Below are positions 13,201 through 22,900 of a DNA stretch of 64,000 nucleotides, piece by piece. The position numbers and the translations under genes were made by a program. Every line of letters starts with the position of its first letter. Within the stretch, counting starts at the first letter, position 1. The notes below the pieces were generated by a model. That model was not told the origin of the DNA, did no database searches, and was given only the letters and a program-made list of their open reading frames with translations. Source of the stretch: Cynocephalus volans (lineage: Eukaryota > Chordata > Mammalia > Dermoptera > Cynocephalidae); the NCBI RefSeq assembly GCF_027409185.1, contig NC_084462.1:42666679-42730678 (forward strand), read 5' to 3'.

Positions 13201-16200
13201 GGAGACATCATTACTTAGGCATGATTGATTACATTATTGGCCACTGGTGAACGACCTTCAGCCCCTCTCCCCTCCCTGGAGGCCTCTGAGGTAGGGTGGT
13301 GGGGCCGAAAGTTCCAACCCTCTAATCACATGGTTTGTTCCCCTGGCAACCTGCCCCCATCCTGAGGCTATTCAGGAATCCCCAGACACCAGTCGTCTCA
13401 TTAGCATACAGAAAGACACTTTTCACTTTGGTGACTCCCAGGGTTTTAGGAGCTGTGTGCCAAGACAAAGACCAAATATATATTTCTTATTATAAGTCAC
13501 AATATCACAGCAGGATTTTTTGGATCTGACAGATGCACCCCAGAGCACTTATTCAATATGTTTAGTGGCAAACTCATTTAAAATGTGTGCATCAAACACA
13601 GTATCTCAGGAACTAAAGAATAGTAGGTGACATTTAAACTGCTCCAAGCCAGACACAAATGGTTTAAGTGTATTTGCTCACTGAGTCTTCCAAGCAATCT
13701 TATGATGTAGGAACCAATTAACAGGAGAAGAAAGGGAGGTGGAGAGAGGTTGGCTGGCTTGCCTGGGGTCGCACAGCTGGGAAGTGACAGAGGCCGATTC
13801 CCCGCGCATGGGTCGTCCAGCTCAGAGTTCGTGTTCTCACTCAGCACTCTGCCTGGCTGGAGCAAGGTGAGGGCAGGCACCGATGGCATGAAAAAGGAAG
13901 GCAGGAGCCACATCAGACAGGCCTGCCAGGTCCCAGGAGTGGATTTTATTTTGAGTTTACTGGGAAGCCACGGCAGGTTTCAAGCCAGGGAGAGGAGTGT
14001 GCAGATGAGGGTTCAGGGTCAATCTTGTAGCTGGCACCCCCTCATACATCATAAATTCTGACACTTGGAGGGGGACTTGGACCTTGAAGCTGAACCAGCC
14101 TGCCACCAGCAGTGATCCAAGCAGCAACCCACACACGTTCCAGGTCTCCTCTTGGGCTTCGCATTCAAATTGAGAAATGGAAGTGAAGAGAAGCCATTAC
14201 AGAGCTGGAGAGAGTTTGAGGCATTGTACTCTGGGACCGGGACCAAGGCCACGGGCTTTGGGGAAAGAGGCTCATGCCTGCTGCCTGATGATGGAGGCTC
14301 TGCTTTCCAGGCCCAGGGCATCCCTTCCAGCCAGGCCTCCAGCTGGCTCAGGACAGCTTTTCCAGCTTTTGTCAGCTGGGAACCTTAAGTGACACACAGA
14401 GATGTGCTTCAAGTTTTCATTTCCTCTCAGGACAGGTGTTTGAGGGCAAATCATAGTTTAATTAGAATTTTGCAGCAGATGAGGAAACCTGCCTGTTTTT
14501 CTTTTCAACAGCCTTGCAAGGGGCAGCTGCATTCCTGACTGTGAACCAGGCACCTACTTCGACCCAGAGCTGATTCAGTGTGGGGAATGCCATCACACCT
14601 GCCAGACCTGCATGGGTGAGCAAATGGCCTGCCCAGGCCTTTGTTTTGTCATGCCTGCAGGTGGGCCAGGGTTACCCAGGTGGATAGGCTAGCTCTCTTG
14701 AAACCCAGGAAGCCCTTGGACTTATGGGTTTCTGCATTTATTACAGCATTAAAACCCAAAGGCAAAACAAAACAAAGCAAAACACAAAGCCCTTACCAGA
14801 GGTTAGGGGAGGGGGAATGGGAATTATTGTTTAATGGATCTAGAGTTTCAGTTTGGGAAGATGAAAAAAGTTCTGTAGATGGTTGGTTGTGATGATTGCA
14901 CAACAGCGTGAACATACTTAATGCCACTGAACTTAAAAATGGTTAATCAGTTGTTTGAGCGTGGTATTGTAACACCAAGGTCAAGAGTTCAGATTTGTGT
15001 ACCAGCCAGCTGCCAAAAAAAAGTTAAAATGGTAAATTTTATGTTATGTACATTTTACAATTTTTAAAATATGAAAGAAAAAGCAATGCAAAGGCCCTCT
15101 TTGAACCAACAGCCTGGGTTTCCCAGCATTAGAAACCCAGCCAGGCAGAGGCAGCTTTTAGGCCATGAGAGGGGTGAGGACTGCTTAGCTGCCCAGGAGC
15201 TGTCCTGCCCTGGAGCTCAGCTCTTGCTGTGGGATGGTGCTGGAGGTAACACTGCACCATAAGGACCCAGAGGACTCCAAGAGAGGCGGGGATGGGCCCT
15301 CAGGAGGATGGGGACGTTTTAAAGCACAGCCTCAGTTCTTTGTACCTGTCTTCCCTTATTTTGAACATCTTATTCAAAGAGGAAAATACTTCTATAAATA
15401 ATTTTACATGTATTATAACTCCCTGCAAAGATTATAGCATAGATGTCTCCCAGGCACAGTGGGGATTCATTTGTTTTATTGGGTTTCATTTTGCAGTCAT
15501 TTGCACAAGCAAGGTGAAGTGCCCCACAAGTTGGTGGGCTCAGATACATTTTGGGTTAAGTTTTCTCCTCTTAACCCTCCTTCCTGCCCCCAGCATTTTG
15601 GTCCCCTCTATGACACTCACATTAGATTGAGTTTTTGCTGCAGTAACAATTTGAGAATGAGGTCTCTGCTATCATAGATGCCATGATACCAGTTGGTCAT
15701 CAGAAATGCCTGAGGATGGGCCCAGCCCTCCTTGTGTGACCGTGTGAACCCCATGTAGCTATCACTTGTGCTGTCCAGGAGTGGACAAGCCAGAGAAACC
15801 AAGGCTGTGGCCAAGGCCAGCATTCTCAAGTGGTAGCTGGAGCTGCCCTAGGCCACCTGTGGGAGTATATGCCCTCCTCTGTACCCTCCTGGGACAACCC
15901 CGTAAAGAGCTGGGGCTCGGCATTTGGAAGGCTTCCCCTGCTGACAACTCTGGAGGTTTTCTTAGCAGTTTGCCCTGTTGCTTCCTTGCTTTCATGTTTA
16001 TTCTTTCTTTGATTTCTTGTTTAGCCCAGGTTAGAAAGTATTGCTGATGTGGCTTATTTAAATGTCAGTCACTTGAACCCATAACATTCAGGCATGCAGC
16101 TTTGAAACTCTTTTGATTTCAGTAATTCAGTTTACTTTTCTTTTTCTGAGACCCCAGATAGCCTGATGACAAACAGTTTTATAGTCACTTGTAGGTTTTC

Positions 16201-16941
16201 TCATCTCAATCCAGTGACTTCTCTATCACGTCAGTTGTTTAATTTAGCAGTGTGCAGGTCTAAAGCTCTGGGGTTTGGGGAACGGTCTCCGCTCCTCCCC
16301 ACACACTCCGGCTGGGTTCTTTCCAAGCTCCTGGGAGCACATACATCAGCCCCAGGCGGCCGCTGGGGAGAGATCTCACTTCCCCACTCTGATTCACCTG
16401 GAGGCTTCTTGCTTCACATCAGATACGGGTCTCCTTGGAAGCAGCCGTTCTCAGCTGCCGGCTCCCTGCACCCTGGAGACCCAGGCCTGCCTGGCCTTTT
16501 CCCACTCAGCGACCACTGCTGCCCACCACCTGCACAAGGGCCTGGGCACAGTCATGGGGAGGGTCAGGAATATGTGCGTGATGGCATCTTGGGGCAGGTC
16601 CTGGTGGCATCTGTCCCCTCCCTGGGCCCACAGTGCCCCAGTGCATTTGGTGGTGACTTGGTGGGGTTGAGCTTCTCATCCGTCTTGAGTCCAGGTATCC
16701 AGGGTGTTCTGGCAAGGTGGCCGTGCTCCCTTGGGGGTCACCTGTCTGCCATGGGTTGAGGTAGTGGATCCGTGGAACAGGAGGCACCCAGCTCTACTTA
16801 CTCACCATGGGCATGGCATGTCAGTCAGCAGCTGGCAACTCAGGGCACATGCACATGGTAGCTGTGAGAGTTGGCCCTGGCACATGAGCATCCTGTGCCT
16901 GTGCCTGAGAGAGCATGACATGAAATGGCAAATAATACCGT

Positions 16942-16976
<35 letters not shown>

Positions 16977-19900
16977 CAGAAGAAAGGAAAACATTTTCTA
17001 CCTCAGTGCCTTTAATGGCACACTTTTCCTACTTTTTGAACAAGGACTCCACATTGTCACCTTGTACAGGGCCCCACAAATGATGTAGCAGGTCCTCCAT
17101 AAGCATAACCCATCTTGCTATTATTGTTATGATTGTGGGTGTTTTTAAAGTATTCAAATTGTATAAGGATTTGTGACAGTGGAATCCTTAAGAGACTTTG
17201 AATGACTTATAAAATTTATAATTTTTACTAGTTGTGAAAATAGTTTGCTTAGTAAATGTGTATTTAATCAGCTATTTTTATTGTGGTAAAATACACATGA
17301 CATAGATTCTCCATCATGATCATTTTTTTTTTTTTTTTTTTTTTTTTTGTCGTTTTTTTCGTGACCGGCACTCAGCCAGTGAGTGCACCGGTCATTCCTA
17401 TATAGGATCCGAACCCGCGGCGGGAGCATCGCCGCGCTCCCAGCGCAGCACTCTACTGAGTGCGCCACGGGCTCGGCCCATCATCATGATCATTTTTAAG
17501 TGCACAGGTCAGGGCATTAAGTGCATTCAGTTGCTGTGCAACTGTCACCACTGTCCAGCTCCAGAACTTTTTCATCTTCCCAAACTGAATGTATTTAATC
17601 AACTTTTAAGTTTAATAAATTGAGCATTAAACGAGTTATAAACAAGAATGAGCGGCTGTCTGGTTAGCTCAGTTGGTTAGAGCATGGTGCTGCTGATAAC
17701 ACGGTTCGATCCCTGTACCAGCCAGCTGCCAGAAAGAAAAAAAAAAAAAGAATGAGAGTTTTTTCCCCACCACAGAAGCTCCTCAGGTGGTAAAGTGACA
17801 GGGCTCAGCAGGTGAGGCCTGACATGGAGTGATGGCCGCACCATGTACACTTGCCGCACCTTGTGTGATTGACCCACTGCAACTGACCTGCAGACGCTCC
17901 CTGGAGATAAATAACGGGGAGGGGCAGGATCAGCCAAAGTGTGAGAGCAACCAGAATGGCACAGAACTAGAACTTCATAAAGCAGACAGAATCCCTCATG
18001 TGTGGGGAGCAGCTCTTCAACCCCATCACAGGAAAATGGGGGGCTCCCCATATGAAGACTCTGGTCTGTTACAGAGGCCCCATCATCCCAAAGGGCCCCA
18101 CCTCCTCCTCCCACTCAAAATCCTGTGGCCGGGCCGATCCTGTGGCTCACTCGGGAGAGTGCGGCGGTGGGAGCTCAGGGGCGCTCCCGCTGCGGGTTTG
18201 GATCCTATATAGGGATGGCCTGGTGCGCTCACTGGCTGAGCGCGGTGCAGACGACACCAAGCCAAGGGTTGCGATCCCCTTACCTGTCACAAAAAAAAAA
18301 AAAAAAAAAAAATCCTGCGGCCTTCTGGTCTTCACTTTTCCTATCAAAGGAGGAGGAGCTCAGCTTTAGTTGAGCTCAGAATTCCCTCCCCGCTGTGGTT
18401 CTGAGATATGGAGCCAGCCCCAGAGTCTGATCCTTGTGCCCAGGGCCCTCCAGGGCTCTGGAACCTCTGCAAGGGGATCTTCCCTGGATACAGCAGAGAG
18501 GCCTATCTTAGTCCAGAGTTACTCTAGGAAGAGGAGATCTCACTGCATTAGCTGTCAGGCCTCAATCTGAGACCACAATCAAGTTAAAGTGAGGGACAAA
18601 AGTTTACTCAGAGACTGTGACTATCATAGAGCATCTGAGATGACTTCCTCCCCACGATCACCCTTCCAGGCTGTCAGCCAGCAGCCACCTTGCTGCCTCT
18701 CTGATGTCCCATCAAGGGCTTCTTGGGGACATTTGGCACTGAGCAGGCACTCAGTGCCTACTTGTTATTTGATTGAATGAAGGGAATGAGGGCCAGATGG
18801 ATGGACAACTTGGTTTTTTCACTCTAGTTCAAAGTCTGAGCCAGGCCGACAAGTCCTCCTCCGACTCCAAGCCACAGTGAAGGTTTTCCTCCGAAATCTT
18901 CAAGCTTTGTGCTGAGCTTCTGTCTCCCTTCCCGCCCCGCCATAAGCACTCAATCTTTCTTTCTCTGTTGTTGACGATGCATCAGGTGTCCATACTAAAC
19001 ACCTGTCAACACCATTCCTGAAAGTCTCTTCCATTTTCCTCATGTCATCAGGCACAGTGTTCTGTTCCACAGACATATGACAGAGCCACAGATGTGGTGT
19101 TAAGATGCCCTGGAACCATAACTTAAAAAGCAAAAAGAAGCAGGTGAAAGTAATTTTAGTAACACATCTTATTTAACCCAGTATACTAAAAGACTATCAT
19201 TTCAACACGTGTCAGTATAAAACAACAAATAAATGAGCTGTTTTACATTCTTTGTGTGCACTAAGACCCTGGAATCCAGGTGTGTGTAATTCGTGCTTGC
19301 AGCCCATCTCAGTTTGGCCCAGCACATTTCAAGGGCTCAAAGCCACATGTGGCTGGTGAGAGGCTGCTGCACCGGCCCTGGCAGGAGTAGGCCTAGGCCT
19401 GTTGGGAAAGGAAGCATTTGGAATCAGGGCCAATTCCTGGGACACAGACAGTGGGGAGGTGTGCCCCCACTGAGATCAGCTTGTGCCTCTGATGTTCTCA
19501 TCTGTGAAATGGGACTGGTGATGCTCGCCTCCTGAGAGTGGGTGAGGATGGCCTAGCCCATGCTGGGCACCTGGGAAATGCCAGCTGTTGTGGTGGTAGC
19601 TGGGGACACAGTTCCAGGGTACTGCAGCAGGCCTGGGACATGGTCATCAGTGGGCGGTCCCTGACGTCTGTTTCTTTTCCTGTACCACTCAGGGCCTAGC
19701 AGAGAAGAATGTATTCACTGTGCCAAAAACTTCCACTTCCAAGACTGGAAATGTGTGCCGGCCTGTGGTGAGGGGTTCTTCCCAGAGGAGATGCCCGGCT
19801 TGCCCCACAAAGTGTGTCGAAGGTACGGTCTTCCTGGCTCAGCCCCAGACTGCTGGGGAATGGTGGTTGACTGTGTCCAGCGAAGGCCCCCTCTCTGGGG

Positions 19901-22900
19901 CTGGGGTGGGGGGTCCCACACCGGGTCCTCATCTGCAGAGCTAGTCCGTAGCCATCACACCTCTGTTCATCTGTGTGTATTTGTGGCGCACCTACTGTGT
20001 AGGCACTGCGTAGCGGCTGGGCTAGGGCAGGAAGCAGAATGACGGGATGCTTACACCTAGCAGCAGACTCCACAGCATGGTCCTACCCATGCCATGGCTC
20101 AGGATGCCTCGTGCTGTTGGCAATCAAGGAAACCGTGTTTGGGGTTTTTAAAATTTGATTAGATACGTCAGAGAAAATAAAAAGATCCTGACAATCTCCT
20201 TATACTAAAGCCATTTCCCATGCAGTCAGCACACAGGTATTATAACCCTCTCAGTCTCCGTTCCCATCTACTCCTGTGTGTCCACCTTTCTTGTGTGGTG
20301 GCTCTAGACCGCGTAGTGGTCCCTTGTGCTGCTGGACATGGGCCACTAAGGGAGAGCCACTTGCTTCGGTCTCCCCTTGTCTTGCCAAGTGTTGCCCTGT
20401 GTCAGGACACCATAAACCCAGAGGCTGGGAACAGGGCAGCCTGTTGTGTTCAGAGGGGAGCTACGACAAGACGTTTGAAGGTGACCAAGATAATAGGATG
20501 GTGGAGGTGACTCAAAACAGGGAGCCCTGACAGGCTCATGTGAGAGCACAGCAGGGAGACCGGGAGGGAACCTGCTAGTACCGGTGGGTCCACAGACTTC
20601 CTGTGGGGGTCTGCCTCCCAGGCCAGGTGTGAGAATTGCTAGGGGCTGTAACCCATTCCCTTAAACAAACAACAACAAAAACACCAACAGTAAGCCAATG
20701 AGAGACCAGCAAGTCCTTACACTTGTGTGACCCACAAAAGAGGGGTCCCTAAGGGGTTACCTATCTGTGCAAGGTTCAGTCCCCTCCACCAAGTTGGTTT
20801 GAAACAGGAACCTCAGCCTTCTTGAGTCCTGGGCACAGCTGTCTGAAGTAGGCCTTTCATTTTAACCAGCCAGCTGGTTCTTGGATAATTAAGTCTGGCA
20901 GCCCATGGAGAACTTGGAATTAAACAGTGATAATCACATTCATTTGTCAAATGCCAGAGTATGCTGAGTATGCCCACAACTGTGGCAACAGGACCCCCGC
21001 GGGTATCCAGAGGCTATGGTGACCCAGCCCCCAGGGGGCAGGAGGCGTGCAGCCCTCGCCAGTCCCTCCTGGGCATCAGAGGTGGGCATCAAAGGTGGAG
21101 TTTCCTTGGTACTCGCTTCCACATGATGGGAAGCTTTTAGCTCTGGCGGGGAGTCCTGTATTGGGACTGACACACCAGGTCTTGGAGAAACAACCCCATG
21201 AAGATCCCTGTACAGCTGCCAAGGTGATGAAATGCTAGCGCTTCACAAAGCTCCCATCTTTTAGAGTCTCCTGGCCATGAAGACCCCATCATTGTGGATC
21301 CCTCCCAAAGGAAGAATGGGCTTGTCTACTGGGTTCTGCAGGGTCTCTCCCAACTCAGGCAGCATCAGCTTTTAGAGAGCCACAGCCTTCCTCCAGGGCC
21401 CAGAATGCTGATTGGCACAGTGGCCCTCCCCTGCTGAGGGGGCAGCTCCCAGAGAAGTTGCAGCCAGATGGGGGCTGGATGTGGGAAAAGCAGTCCAGGA
21501 CACGGGCTTGCTGGGTTAGCAACCACAGATCTAAGCTGAAGCCTGAGGACTGAGGACAGTCCATGATAAGCACCTCAGAAGAGGTGCTGGACACCCCCAA
21601 GATTTAACGAACATAACAAGAGTGAGCAAGAAGGACTTGGAAGAGAAAGAGCACTTCTGGGTGTCCTTGCCTGCAGGCTGGACCGACTTCTCACACCCCA
21701 GCCCTCCCCCCACGGTCAGTGGGACAAAGACTCTCAGGGGCGTGCCTTCTGCCTTGTTCTGCGCCCAGCCTGAAGCATGAAGGGAGCTCTAGAAGCAGCT
21801 GGCCTGTGCGCTCGGGGCATGTGCTGTCTGACTCTCGCCTGGAACATGCAGGAGTCCGATAGGAGTGGCCCCTGCAGTGGTGCAGGGAGAGAGAGCACCG
21901 TGGGCACACCTGCCCTTCCAGAACTTGGCAAAGCAAGGCTGCCATGGTGTTTGGGGGGTGAAGTAGATACCATAAAAGGTAGCAGAACCAGAGACATCTT
22001 GAAAGCCTCCCTGCCCAGGAGGACCACCTGCCAAGGCATGGTAACCCTGACAGAAAGAAGCAGGAGCCACAGGCAGTTGGGGGCATCACCCCTTTCCCAG
22101 AGCAGCATGAAGCTGGATTCTTCCCCTGAACCTCCAGATGAGAGCCCAGGTCAGCCACGACCCTTGCCCTGGGCCTTGTGAGACCCTGAGCGGAGAGCCC
22201 GGCTGAGGCTGCCTGGACTTCTGCAACAGAACTGGGAGCTTCTGGACAGGTGCCGGTGAAGCCACTGCTTTTGTAGTCATTTGTTACGCAGCAACAGAAA
22301 ACCGGGACAGTGCAATCCCACCGAGCTTGGGGAGGTTGTATTTGGAGAAGAAAGTAAGCTCTGTCCTGCTGGTTCTCCACTGCAGCCTGCTCTGCGCCAC
22401 TGTCGTTGTTCACAGTTGAAGTAACCCTCAGCCACTGCCTAGGAGCCCCCAGGCCCCTTTAAACAGCTCAGCTTGGTCCTAGCTCCCGTCTCACTGGTGA
22501 GCGTCAGTAAAAGATGCTGGGGGGGGGGGATCCCCAGGGGGGCCTCTGGCTGAGCCACCAGAGGGTGCAGGGGCAGGTGTGAGGAGGCAGAATGGTGGGG
22601 GCCAGACCCCAGGGGCTTCCCAAAAGTGCAAAAGGAACAGGGTCCTGCAGGCTGACCCCAGCAAGTCCACTGACTCTGCTGTCCTCGGGAAGTCCTGGGC
22701 GGGGGTGTGGGTGGGGGTGTGGGTGGGGACCAGCTCTTGTTGCAGGAGGAGGAAGTTGGATTGGCTCCTGAATGCAGGTTTGCCTATGGGATTTACACAC
22801 TTGCAAATATAAACCAAGGGCCTGAACTACAGTTTCGGCATCCTCAGGTGCACTAGGAATAAAAACCCACCTCCCACCCAGGCTGAGATGCTGCGCACTG

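Noticed and set aside
17653-17748. Possible tRNA-Ile gene
   Set aside because: A and B boxes are present, but it has an altered anticodon arm, an A-rich tail and target duplications. It is a SINE.
21691-22413. Open antisense frame of 240 codons
   Set aside because: No domain or conserved motif. The right part overlaps repeat-like sequence. Considered non-coding.
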